Shown piece by piece: positions 55,402 to 64,000 of a stretch of 64,000 bases of DNA (position 1 is the first letter of the stretch; each line of letters starts with the position of its first letter). Origin of the DNA: Streptomyces radiopugnans (lineage in GTDB: Bacteria > Actinomycetota > Actinomycetes > Streptomycetales > Streptomycetaceae); the NCBI RefSeq assembly GCF_900110735.1, contig NZ_FOET01000001.1:310001-374000 (forward strand), given 5' to 3'. Under the pieces are notes generated by a model that ran no database searches, was not told the DNA's origin, and was given only the letters and a program-made list of their open reading frames with translations. The translations under genes were made by a program, and so were the position numbers.

Positions 55402-57947
55402 CCACGAGTGCGCCGACCGGTACGGCGGCCCGGTCGGCGGTCCACTCCGCCGCTGGCCGCCGGCTGGGGGCGGCGGAGCCGCGCCAGGAGGGACCGGCCG
55501 ACCTGCGGCTGGTGCCGCCCGCGCTGGCCGCCTGGGGCGCGGCGGCCCTGGCCCTGGGTGCTCCGGGCGGCGCGGCCGTCACCGGCGTGGCACTGTGCCT
55601 CCTGGGCGCGGCGGTGTCCCTGGTCCTGGCACGGGGCCGTGGCGGAATCCGCTGCGGTGGGATCCGCCGTGGCGGAATCCGGGGAGGCGGGCGTACGGCC
55701 GCCGCCATGACGCTGGTGTGCGCCGCCGCCGGCGGCGGGGTGGCCGCGGCGCACGCGGCCGACCTGCACCGGGGCCCGCTGCCCGCGGCGGCCCGGCAGT
55801 ACGCGCACGTCACCGCCGAGGTGGCCGTCACCGGTGATCCGCGCCTCGTCCGGCCACGCGTACGCGGCTCGGAGCAGCCGGCGGGCACGGTGATGCTGCG
55901 CGCCGAGGCCCTGCGCGTCACCACCGCCGACGGCACGGTGACCGCCACCCGGTCGCCGGTGCTCGTCCTGGTACGGGGGACGGACTCGGCGGCCGGGCCA
56001 CCGGCGGGATGGCTCGATCTGCTGCCCTCCACCCGGCTGCGGCTCCAGGCCCGGCTCCTGCCGCCCCGGGACGACGGGGCCGGGGGCCGCGACGTCGCCG
56101 CCGTCCTGAGGGTGAGCGCCGGTGGGCCGCCCACGGTGACCGCCGGGCCGACGGCGGTCCAGCGCACCGCGGGAGAGCTGCGCTCCGGGCTGCGGGAGGC
56201 CAGCGACGGGCTGCCGCGCGACGCGCGGGCGCTGCTGCCCGGACTGGTCGTCGGCGACACCTCGCGCATCCCGCCCGATCTCGACGCCGCCTTCCGGGCC
56301 GTCGACATGCTCCACCTGCTGGCGGTCAGCGGTGCGAACCTCGCGATCCTGCTGGTGCTGCTCATCGGGCCGCCGGACCGGGCCGTACGCGCCGAACGCC
56401 GGGGCATGGCGCCCCGGCTGGGGATGTCGCTGCGCACCACCGCGGTCGCCGGGGCGCTGCTCACCCTCGCCTTCGTGGTGGTCTGCCGTCCCGAGCCCAG
56501 CGTGCTCCGGGCGGCGGCCTGCGGGCTGATCACCATCGTGGCGATCGGCACCGGACGGCGGCGCTCCCTGCTGCCGGCCCTGGCCGCCGCCGTACTGCTG
56601 CTCGTCCTTTACGACCCGTGGCTCGCCCGCGACTTCGGCTTCATCCTCTCGGTCCTGGCCACCGGCTCGCTGCTCACCGTCGCACCCCGCTGGAGCGAGG
56701 CCCTGCGCCGCCGGCGAGTGCCGGGAAGGCTCGCCGAGGCGCTGGCGGCGGCCGCGGCGGCGCAGGCGGTGTGCGCGCCCGTGGTCGCGGTCCTCGCGGC
56801 CCACGTCAGCCTGGTGGCGATCCCGTGCAACATGCTGGCCGAGTTCCTGGTCGCGCCCGCCACCGTGCTCGGCTTCGCGGCCCTGGTCACGGCACCCCTC
56901 GCGCCGCCCCTGGCCGAGGCGCTGGCCTGGTCGGCGGGCTGGCCCACCGGGGCCGTCGCCGCCATCGCCCGGGCGGGGGCCTCCCTGCCCGGCGCCGAGA
57001 TCGACTGGCCGGGCAGCTGGACCGGCGCACTGCTGCTGGCCGCGCTCACCGCGGCGGCGGTCCTGGCCGCCCGCCGGCTGGTGCGGCACCGGTGGCTCTG
57101 CGCGGCCTGCGCCGTACTGCTGGCCCTGGCGGTCCTGCGCCCCGTCCCGCTGATCCGCCCCCTCACCGGCTGGCCGCCGCCCGGCTGGCGGCTGGCGGTC
57201 TGCGACGTGGGCCAGGGGGACGCGCTGGCGCTGGCGGCCGGGGAGGGCGCGGCCGTGGTCGTCGACGCCGGCCCCGATCCGGAGACGGCGGACCGCTGCC
57301 TGAGAGCCCTCGGCGTCACGGCCGTCCCCCTGCTGGTGCTCACCCACTTCCACGCCGACCATGTCGCCGGACTGCCCGGTGTGCTGAGGGGCCGTGCGGT
57401 CGGGGCGATCCAGACCACCGACCGGAACGAACCGGCCGGGCAGGCGGCGGCGGTACGGCGCGAGGCCGCCCGAGCGAGGGTGCCGGTGATCGGGGCGGGG
57501 CCGGGGGAGCGGCGCCGGATCGGCGATCTGTCCTGGGAGGTGCTCTGGCCCCGCCGGCCGCCGCCGCCCGGACCGCCCTCCCCCTCGGGCGAGGACGCCA
57601 ACGACGCCAGCGTCACCCTCCTCGTCCGCGCGGCCGGCCTGACCGTCCTCCTCCCCGGCGACCTCGAACCCCCGGCACAGCGCGGCCTGCTGGAGGCACA
57701 CCCCGACCTGCCCGCGGTGGACGTCCTCAAGGTGGCCCACCACGGCTCGGCCCACCAGGACCCGGCCCTGCTGGAGCGGCTGAGCCCCCGCGTCGCCCTC
57801 GTCTCCTGCGGAGAGGACAACCCCTATGGACACCCGTCCCCGAAGGTCCTCGCCGGGCTGCGCGACTCGGGCTCCGCCGTCCTGCGCACCGACACCCACG
57901 GCTCCCTGGCCGTCACCGCGGACGGCACGGTGGTCGCGTCGGGCTGA
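55398..57947 (+). CDS. comEC: ComEC/Rec2-type DNA channel protein
   Basis: 849 residues from GTG 55398, overlapping the comEA stop. The N-terminal membrane part and DUF4131-like region are followed by the Competence domain (LPGLVVGDTSRIPPDLDAAFRAVDMLHLLAVSGANLAIL) and many helices. The C-terminal metallo-beta-lactamase-fold domain has VGQGDALAL and the THFHADHVAGLPG motif (about residues 648-660) and VAHHGSAHQD. The complete length and intact metal motif suggest a functional protein. A 15-nt triple repeat lies near the N-terminus. Confidence 0.92.
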   Translation: MTTSAPTGTAARSAVHSAAGRRLGAAEPRQEGPADLRLVPPALAAWGAAALALGAPGGAAVTGVALCLLGAAVSLVLARGRGGIRCGGIRRGGIRGGGRTAAAMTLVCAAAGGGVAAAHAADLHRGPLPAAARQYAHVTAEVAVTGDPRLVRPRVRGSEQPAGTVMLRAEALRVTTADGTVTATRSPVLVLVRGTDSAAGPPAGWLDLLPSTRLRLQARLLPPRDDGAGGRDVAAVLRVSAGGPPTVTAGPTAVQRTAGELRSGLREASDGLPRDARALLPGLVVGDTSRIPPDLDAAFRAVDMLHLLAVSGANLAILLVLLIGPPDRAVRAERRGMAPRLGMSLRTTAVAGALLTLAFVVVCRPEPSVLRAAACGLITIVAIGTGRRRSLLPALAAAVLLLVLYDPWLARDFGFILSVLATGSLLTVAPRWSEALRRRRVPGRLAEALAAAAAAQAVCAPVVAVLAAHVSLVAIPCNMLAEFLVAPATVLGFAALVTAPLAPPLAEALAWSAGWPTGAVAAIARAGASLPGAEIDWPGSWTGALLLAALTAAAVLAARRLVRHRWLCAACAVLLALAVLRPVPLIRPLTGWPPPGWRLAVCDVGQGDALALAAGEGAAVVVDAGPDPETADRCLRALGVTAVPLLVLTHFHADHVAGLPGVLRGRAVGAIQTTDRNEPAGQAAAVRREAARARVPVIGAGPGERRRIGDLSWEVLWPRRPPPPGPPSPSGEDANDASVTLLVRAAGLTVLLPGDLEPPAQRGLLEAHPDLPAVDVLKVAHHGSAHQDPALLERLSPRVALVSCGEDNPYGHPSPKVLAGLRDSGSAVLRTDTHGSLAVTADGTVVASG
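55641..55685 (+). repeat. 15-nt tandem repeat inside comEC (three copies)
   Basis: Units 55641-55655, 55656-55670 and 55671-55685 (GGCGGAATCC-type core) encode a GGIRCGGIRRGGIRG loop between the first helices. It is in frame and likely length-variable between strains. Confidence 0.8.
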
Positions 57948-57991
57948 GGGCCGCGACGGCCGCCGTACCGCGGGGGCCGTCCTGTCCCGGC

Positions 57992-58018
57992 GCTTCGCCG
58001 AAGGGCCGTCGGCGAAGC
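57992..58018. terminator. Hairpin between comEC and the convergent PPOX gene
   Basis: 10-bp stem (57992-58001 with 58009-58018) and a 7-nt loop. It ends 2 nt before the stop codon of the minus-strand gene. Confidence 0.6.
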
Positions 58019-58020
58019 CG

Positions 58021-58482
58021 TCAGCGGGCGAGCCACAGACCGTCGCGCATCAGCTCCCGGTCGGCCAGTTCGTTCTCCTCACGCCAGGCCAGCAGCCTCT
58101 CCGGCCGCAGCCGGAGGTAGAGCCATCCGGGCTTCTCGCGCGGATCCCAGCCCAGCTTCGCGGCGAACGCGTCCGCCTCCCGTCCGGGCAGCTCGCCGGG
58201 GCCGAGGATCCCGGCACGGGTGTCGATCAGCACCACGTCCCGCGTGTGCCCCAGCGCCACCCGCGCTCGCGGCACGGCCCGCAGATTGCGGACGGTGGGG
58301 CGCGAGTCCCGGGTGGACATCACCAGCGAGCCTTCGGACCAGAGGAACGACAGCGGCACGAGGCAGGGGGTGGCATCGGGATTCACCGTGGACACCCAGG
58401 CGTCCGCATCTTCTTCCAGGCGCTCCAGCACATCGCGCCTGCGCTGCTCCGCCGTGCGCGGAGCCGGGTGAGAGACCGTCAT
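58021..58482 (-). CDS. Pyridoxamine 5'-phosphate oxidase-fold protein
   Basis: 153 residues from ATG 58482. The split-barrel flavin-binding fold of PPOX/F420 enzymes is suggested by DAWVSTVNPDATPCLVPLSFLWSEGSLVMSTRDSRPTVRNLRA and RARVALGHTRDVVLIDTRAGI. In actinobacteria many such proteins use F420 or bind heme; the cofactor cannot be chosen from sequence by eye. It appears leaderless: TACCGT 7 nt before the start on the minus strand. Confidence 0.85.
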   Translation of the reverse strand: MTVSHPAPRTAEQRRRDVLERLEEDADAWVSTVNPDATPCLVPLSFLWSEGSLVMSTRDSRPTVRNLRAVPRARVALGHTRDVVLIDTRAGILGPGELPGREADAFAAKLGWDPREKPGWLYLRLRPERLLAWREENELADRELMRDGLWLAR

Positions 58483-58489
58483 GCGCCGG

Positions 58490-58495
58490 ACGGTA
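58490..58495 (-). promoter_or_regulatory. PPOX gene -10 hexamer (possible leaderless promoter)
   Basis: TACCGT on the minus strand, 7 nt before ATG 58482. Confidence 0.4.
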
Positions 58496-58651
58496 ACCGG
58501 AGGCACGGCACGGCGCATCGGGCGGACGCCCTGGACCGCGCGCCCTACTCCCGCGCGCCCCGACCCCGCGGGCCTCGCACCCGGCCACCGCGACGGCAGC
58601 CCGGTCCGCTCCAGTCCGGTCCGGTCCGGTCGCCGGATCCCGCGCGCCGCC

Positions 58652-58897
58652 TCAGCCCCGCTCCAGCCAGCCGTCGTACTCGGTTGCGAGGGCGTCCAGT
58701 TCGGCCGGGTCGTACGCGCCGCCCGGGTCGTCGAGCACGACCAGCCACTGGGCGTCCTCCGCGTCGTCCTCACCCGCCAGCGCCTCGCGGACCGGCCGCG
58801 GCTCCTCCGCCAGGCCGAGCCGTTCGGCGACCTCCTCGGCCACCTCCTCCGCGGCGTCGCGGTCGGGGAGCACCAGGATGTGTCGTACGTCGTCCAC
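58652..58897 (-). CDS. Conserved hypothetical small acidic protein (81 aa)
   Basis: 81 residues from GTG 58897 (DDVRHILVLPDRDAAEEVAEEV). It is alternating hydrophobic/acidic, with LVVLDDPGGAYDPAELDALATEYDGWLE at the end. There are no Cys and no membrane segments. The pattern beta (RHILVLP)-helix (AAEEVAEEVAERL)-...-beta (WLVVLDD)-helix suggests a small ferredoxin-like alpha/beta fold. It lies between the PPOX gene and the divergent holA. Function unknown. Confidence 0.75.
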   Translation of the reverse strand: MDDVRHILVLPDRDAAEEVAEEVAERLGLAEEPRPVREALAGEDDAEDAQWLVVLDDPGGAYDPAELDALATEYDGWLERG

Positions 58898-58903
58898 CGC
58901 GTC

Positions 58904-58909
58904 ATTGTG
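58904..58909 (-). promoter_or_regulatory. -10-like hexamer of the 81-aa gene (possible leaderless promoter)
   Basis: CACAAT on the minus strand, exactly 6 nt before GTG 58897. Confidence 0.35.
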
Positions 58910-59018
58910 CGACAGCCGCCGGGGCGGCCCGCGCGCAGGCCCCGAGCGGCCCCGAGCGGCTTCCGGGCAGCCCCGGCCGCCGCCGGACTGTCCGCGGCTC
59001 GTGGGATGCTGGTGCGCG

Positions 59019-60011
59019 ATGGCCGGTAAAACCAGGAAGTCCTCGACCGACGACCCCCTAGCCCCCGTCACGCTCGCGGTGGGCCAGGAGGATCTGCTGC
59101 TCGACCGCGCGGTGCGCCAGGTGATCGACGCGGCCAGGGCCGCCGACGCCGACACCGACGTGCGCGAACTCGCCCCCGCCGACCTGCGGCCCGGCACGCT
59201 GGCGGAGCTGACCAGCCCGTCCCTTTTCGCCGAGCGCAAGGTCGTGGTCGTCCGGGACGCGCAGGACCTCGCGGCGGACACCGTCAAGGACGTCAAGGCG
59301 TATCTGGGCTCCCCGGCCGAGGAGATCACCCTGGTCCTGGTGCACGCGGGCGGCGCCAAGGGCAAGGGACTGCTGGACGCAGCGCGCAAGGCGGGCGCGC
59401 GCGAGGTCGCCTGCCCGAAGATGACCAAGCCCGCCGACCGGCAGGCGTTCGTGCGCGGCGAGTTCCGCGCCGCCGGGCGCTCGGCCACGCCGGAGGCCTG
59501 CCAGGCCCTGGTGGAGATCCTCGGCAGCGATCTGCGCGAACTGGCCAGTGCCTGCTCCCAGCTCACCGCCGACGTCGAGGGCACCATCGACGAGGCCGTC
59601 GTCGCCCGCTACTACAGCGGGCGCGCGGAGGCCTCCAGCTTCACCATCGCCGACCGGGCCGTGGAGGGCAGGCTGCCCGAGGCGCTGGAGGCACTGCGCT
59701 GGTCGCTGTCGACGGGTGTGGCCCCGGTGCTGGTCACCAGCGCCCTGGCCCAGGGGGTGCGGGGCATCGGCAAGCTGATGTCGGCCCCGCGCGGGATGCG
59801 TCCCGGCGACCTGGCACGTGAGCTGGGCATGCCGCCGTGGAAGATCGACCGGGTCCGCCAGCAGATGCGCGGCTGGTCGGCGGCCGGGGTGTCGGCGGCT
59901 CTGCGTGCGGTGGCCGAGGCCGACGCGGCGGTCAAGGGCGGCGGCGACGATCCGGAGTACGCCCTGGAGAAGGCCGTCATCACCATCGCCCGCGCGGCCC
60001 GTTCCCGCTGA
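59019..60011 (+). CDS. holA: DNA polymerase III delta subunit
   Basis: Clamp-loader subunit that opens the beta clamp. 330 residues from ATG 59019. The three-domain delta pattern is visible: N-terminal VTLAVGQEDLLLDRAVRQVID, middle LTSPSLFAERKVVVVRDAQDL and ITLVLVHAGGAKGKGLLDAARK, and the C-terminal collar domain PPWKIDRVRQQMRGWSAAGVSAALRAVAEADAAVKGG. The usual nearby genes in many bacteria are comEC, holA and rpsT, as here. Confidence 0.94.
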   Translation: MAGKTRKSSTDDPLAPVTLAVGQEDLLLDRAVRQVIDAARAADADTDVRELAPADLRPGTLAELTSPSLFAERKVVVVRDAQDLAADTVKDVKAYLGSPAEEITLVLVHAGGAKGKGLLDAARKAGAREVACPKMTKPADRQAFVRGEFRAAGRSATPEACQALVEILGSDLRELASACSQLTADVEGTIDEAVVARYYSGRAEASSFTIADRAVEGRLPEALEALRWSLSTGVAPVLVTSALAQGVRGIGKLMSAPRGMRPGDLARELGMPPWKIDRVRQQMRGWSAAGVSAALRAVAEADAAVKGGGDDPEYALEKAVITIARAARSR

Positions 60012-60110
60012 GCCGGGTGCCCGCCCTGACCACGGCGGCTTGACCGCGGCGTACGCCGCCGGAATCCTCTTGGCCGGCCGATCGGTCCGGACACGGAACG
60101 GGTGGGGCGA

Positions 60111-60836
60111 ATGAGAGCCAGACGGTGGACGGTGTGCGTGGCGCTGGCGGCGATGTGCTTATCGGCCGGCTGCGGTTCGGGAGAGAGGGACGACGGCCCC
60201 CGGCCGCCGGCTGACTCCTCGTCCCGGGACGCCGCCCCGGCCGGGGAGTCCCCCGGGCAGGAGCCCGGTGAGGAGAAGCCCTCCGGGCCCGCGGTGACGG
60301 TCACCGACGGCGAGGGGTACCGCTTCGAGGTCGTCGGGATGGGCGCGGGGACGGTTCCGGAGATCGGGGAGGAGAACGGCGGGGAGGCGGTGTCGGCACG
60401 TCCCGGACACGTCTTCGTCCACGTGGACGTGGCGGTGAGGAACCTCCAGAAGGACCGGAGCGCGCCGCTGGGCGACGTCCTGACCCACTGGCGGATCGAC
60501 GTGCCCAGGAGCGCGGCGCCGGAGGGGAACACCCTGCGGCAGTGCGACAGCTACTCCGAGCACTGCGCCGACAGGATCTCGTGCCTGCGGACGGACGCGC
60601 CGCCCGGCGAGGACGGCGACATGGGCGGCCTGGACGAGAAGAACCGGACGATACCGGCGGGCGCCACCTGGAGGCTGCGCTGCTTCCTGGGGCAGAGCAC
60701 CTTCGCGAGCGTCTCCGGCGCGAAGGAGGTCAGGGACTCGGTCGACCCCGGCCGGATCCGGCTGCTGCGGGTCGAGGACGCCGGCGGGTTCACCGTGGAG
60801 GAGAGCGGCATCGACCTGGAGATCCCCCTGGGCTGA
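60111..60836 (+). CDS. Putative lipoprotein containing a TTA (bldA-type) codon
   Basis: 241 residues from ATG 60111. A signal peptide of about 20 residues has a lipobox ending LSAGC, so Cys21 should be lipidated. A disordered Asp/Pro/Glu linker follows, then an extracellular domain of about 165 residues (GYRFEVVGMGAGTVPEI, HVFVHVDVAVRNLQKD, the last fitting an immunoglobulin-like beta domain such as DUF4352) with five Cys (QCDSYSEHCADRISCL, WRLRCFLG and the lipid Cys). Codon 17 is TTA (60159-60161), the only TTA I found in any coding sequence here. Codons 2 and 4 are the rare AGA. In Streptomyces a TTA codon makes translation depend on the bldA tRNA. Confidence 0.85.
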   Translation: MRARRWTVCVALAAMCLSAGCGSGERDDGPRPPADSSSRDAAPAGESPGQEPGEEKPSGPAVTVTDGEGYRFEVVGMGAGTVPEIGEENGGEAVSARPGHVFVHVDVAVRNLQKDRSAPLGDVLTHWRIDVPRSAAPEGNTLRQCDSYSEHCADRISCLRTDAPPGEDGDMGGLDEKNRTIPAGATWRLRCFLGQSTFASVSGAKEVRDSVDPGRIRLLRVEDAGGFTVEESGIDLEIPLG

Positions 60837-60849
60837 GCACCGAACGCGT

Positions 60850-60881
60850 ACTGCCCGCCGTGGGGGATCACGGCGGGCAGT
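60850..60881. terminator. Terminator after the lipoprotein gene
   Basis: Perfect 13-bp stem (60850-60862 with 60869-60881), 6-nt loop, 13 nt past the stop codon. Confidence 0.8.
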
Positions 60882-61037
60882 CGCTTCAGGCTCTCGGCCC
60901 GGAACTTCTCGGTGCGCCGCACCCGCGTGGCGAACGCAGGCCGCGTGCGGCGCGGTGGGCCGGTACGGAGCGGTGAGAGGGTCCGCTGGAGTCCGCTTCG
61001 GCACCGGGGTGGACCGTCAGCCGACGGTCCGGGGGCT

Positions 61038-61304
61038 TCAGCCCTTGAGAGCGGAGACCTTCTGGGCCAGCGCCGACTTCTTGTTGGCGGCCTGGTTCTT
61101 GTGGATCACGCCCTTGCTGGCGGCCTTGTCCAGCTTCTTGCCGGCCAGGCGCGCGGCCTCGGCGGCCTTCTCGGCGTCACCGGCGGCGATCGCCTCGCGG
61201 GTGCGGCGGATCGCGGTCTTCAGCTCGGACTTGACCGCCTTGTTGCGCTGGCGGGCCTTCTCGTTGGTCTTGATCCGCTTGATCTGGGACTTGATGTTCG
61301 CCAC
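61038..61304 (-). CDS. rpsT: 30S ribosomal protein S20
   Basis: 88 residues from GTG 61304 with GAGAAGG upstream. The typical basic start [32 protein letters not shown] and the helical end [21 protein letters not shown] identify S20. It is divergent from lepA and has a good promoter at 61421-61450, giving a leader of about 110 nt. Confidence 0.98.
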   Translation of the reverse strand: MANIKSQIKRIKTNEKARQRNKAVKSELKTAIRRTREAIAAGDAEKAAEAARLAGKKLDKAASKGVIHKNQAANKKSALAQKVSALKG

Positions 61305-61420
61305 GAAAGAGCCTTCTCGGGTGTGATGAGGTGTGATTCCGTGCCCCTGTCTCCCCGTGCGGTCCCGTCGCACCGTCCGCGCGCCGGGCCCCGCGCGAGG
61401 GCAATGAGACACAGTCGGTC

Positions 61421-61450
61421 AGGGTACCAGCAGGCCAGATCGGCTCCCAA
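61421..61450 (-). promoter_or_regulatory. rpsT promoter
   Basis: Minus strand TTGGGA (61450-61445), 18-bp spacer, TACCCT (61426-61421), resembling the HrdB consensus. Confidence 0.6.
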
Positions 61451-61525
61451 ACCGGACCGTAAGCGCCACTCGTGGGACGATGGGGGAGACGTACCGACCC
61501 GAGCCATGACCCGACAGGACCCTGC

Positions 61526-63403
<1,878 letters not shown>

Positions 63404-63462
63404 GCCCGCCCGGGGCCGGCCGTACGGGCCGGTGCGCGGGCGGAGCCGCAGGACGGAGCGTC

Positions 63463-63508
63463 TGTGAGGGTGCCCACCGGCCCGTACGGGCCGGTGGGCA
63501 CCCTCACA
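63463..63508 (+). terminator. lepA terminator: 46-nt perfect palindrome
   Basis: 23-bp arms with no spacer (63463-63485 with 63486-63508), centred on GTAC, 59 nt after the lepA stop. A shorter imperfect copy of its core (GGCCGTACGGGCC) lies at 63418-63430. Confidence 0.75.
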
Positions 63509-63604
63509 CGTGCGGGGCCCGTCCGCGGGCGCACGGGTGGGCGGCGGGGTATGTGGTGTATGTATCGCACAGGTCACGGCTTCACGTAGGCGACGTGCAA
63601 GCCC

Positions 63605-63633
63605 TTTCAAGGCGGGGCCTTCCGCCTTAGGCT
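63605..63633 (+). promoter_or_regulatory. Candidate promoter of the acyl-CoA ligase gene
   Basis: TTTCAA (63605-63610), 17-bp spacer, TAGGCT (63628-63633). The predicted start is about 63640. Confidence 0.4.
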
Positions 63634-63649
63634 GATCGCCCGCTCGGTT

Positions 63650-63665
63650 GTTACTCGCGAGTCAC
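63650..63665. promoter_or_regulatory. Operator-like inverted repeat
   Basis: GTTACTCG / CGAGTCAC, an 8+8 palindrome with one mismatch, about 10-25 nt downstream of the predicted transcription start. The shape and place fit a TetR-type repressor site for a fatty-acid gene; the regulator is unknown. Confidence 0.45.
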
Positions 63666-63786
63666 TCAATACGCACAGACCAGCACGCACAGCACGGAAC
63701 CGTTCCACCCCTTCCCACCCCAGCACTCGCGGTGGACCGAGCCTTGGAGCCACCCCCCTGCACCGTCGCGGGCCCCGGAGGATGTT

Positions 63787-64000
63787 GTGAGCGACCACCA
63801 GTCCCTGATCGAGAACCGTCCGCCCTCGGTGGCGAACCTCTTCCTGGAGCGCATCGAGGCGACCCCGGAAGGCGAGGCGTACCGCTACCCCGTGTCCCCC
63901 GCCTCCGGCAAGGGACCGGACGAGTGGCGCTCCTACACCTGGGGCGAGGCCGCGCGGCGCGTCTTCTCGATCGCCGCGGGCCTGATGGACCTGGGCGTGA
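63787..64000 (+). CDS. AMP-dependent synthetase / long-chain acyl-CoA ligase, 5' part
   Basis: GTG 63787 with GGAGG at 63777-63781 begins a frame that runs off the window (71 codons visible). It reads SDHQSLIENRPPSVANLFLE, then RIEATPEGEAYRYPVSP and EWRSYTWGEAARRVFSIAAGLMDLGV, the typical N-terminus of FadD-type acyl-CoA ligases that activate fatty acids with ATP and CoA. The catalytic AMP-binding motif lies beyond the window end. Confidence 0.85.
   Translation, partial: MSDHQSLIENRPPSVANLFLERIEATPEGEAYRYPVSPASGKGPDEWRSYTWGEAARRVFSIAAGLMDLGV

Larger units (their letters stand above)
63404..63786 (+). other. Intergenic region lepA to acyl-CoA ligase (383 nt)
   Basis: It contains the lepA terminator palindrome, a possible promoter, an operator-like inverted repeat and about 110 nt of leader. 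I see no gene in it; the small minus-strand frames lack coding character. Confidence 0.7.

Overview
The window is a 64-kb piece of a high-GC actinobacterial chromosome, almost certainly Streptomyces or a close relative. Three things point there: the gene order (tig-clpP1-clpP2-clpX ... valS-folC-ndk-mreBCD-PBP2-rodA ... rne-rplU-rpmA-obg ... proB-proA ... nadD-LCP-rsfS ... leuS ... comEA-comEC ... holA-rpsT-lepA), the strong G/C third-position bias with GTG starts, and a single TTA codon in all the coding sequence I scanned. It is core chromosome. I see no insertion sequence, prophage, CRISPR array, rRNA operon or attachment site.

Layout. (1) 1-8060: protein folding and turnover (trigger factor 3' end, two ClpP peptidases behind ClgR-type operators, ClpX), a repeat-tailed membrane protein on the minus strand, then valS. 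(2) 8163-10630: folC, a DUF4233 membrane protein and ndk. (3) 10903-17133: the cell-elongation/spore-wall cluster mreB, mreC, mreD, class B PBP and rodA. (4) 17334-27805: the two halves of a TIGR03960/TIGR03936 radical-SAM system separated by a GNAT gene, then a very large RNase E/G, ribosomal proteins L21 and L27, and the GTPase Obg. (5) 27900-32870 (minus): three envelope-polymer genes (CDP-glycerol-polymerase-like, CDP-alcohol phosphatidyltransferase, acyltransferase). (6) 33094-43485: proB and proA, a tandem pair of single-pass membrane proteins sharing a DESFVRAA-type motif, an M48 protease, nadD, an LCP/LytR-type protein with an eroded catalytic core, rsfS and a phosphatase. (7) 43727-49191: two near-identical tRNA-Ala(GGC) genes flanking a zinc-ribbon protein and a GT87 mannosyltransferase, then leuS behind a leucine leader peptide and attenuator. 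(8) 49260-64000: glycolate-oxidase-like pair, a coiled-coil membrane protein, DegV, comEA-comEC, small minus-strand genes, holA, a lipoprotein with the TTA codon, divergent rpsT and lepA, and the start of an acyl-CoA ligase gene.

How the genes fit together. The mre/PBP2/RodA cluster, the wall-polymer genes, the DESFVRAA pair and the LCP protein make a spread-out envelope-assembly locus. In S. coelicolor, relatives of several of these belong to the spore-wall synthesizing complex; I recall this from the literature and did not test it. Translation is the other theme: two aminoacyl-tRNA synthetases, L21/L27/S20, Obg, RsfS, LepA and tRNA-Ala.

Two architectural habits recur. Gene ends, especially convergent ones, carry very long near-perfect palindromes (up to 31-bp arms) with no T tract. 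Many genes have a TANNNT-type -10 hexamer only 6-8 nt ahead of the start codon and no Shine-Dalgarno sequence, which predicts leaderless mRNAs. The most attractive candidates for new biology are the leuS leader-peptide attenuator, the TTA-containing lipoprotein, the DESFVRAA tandem pair, the degenerate LCP protein and the histone-H1-like tail of the RNase.
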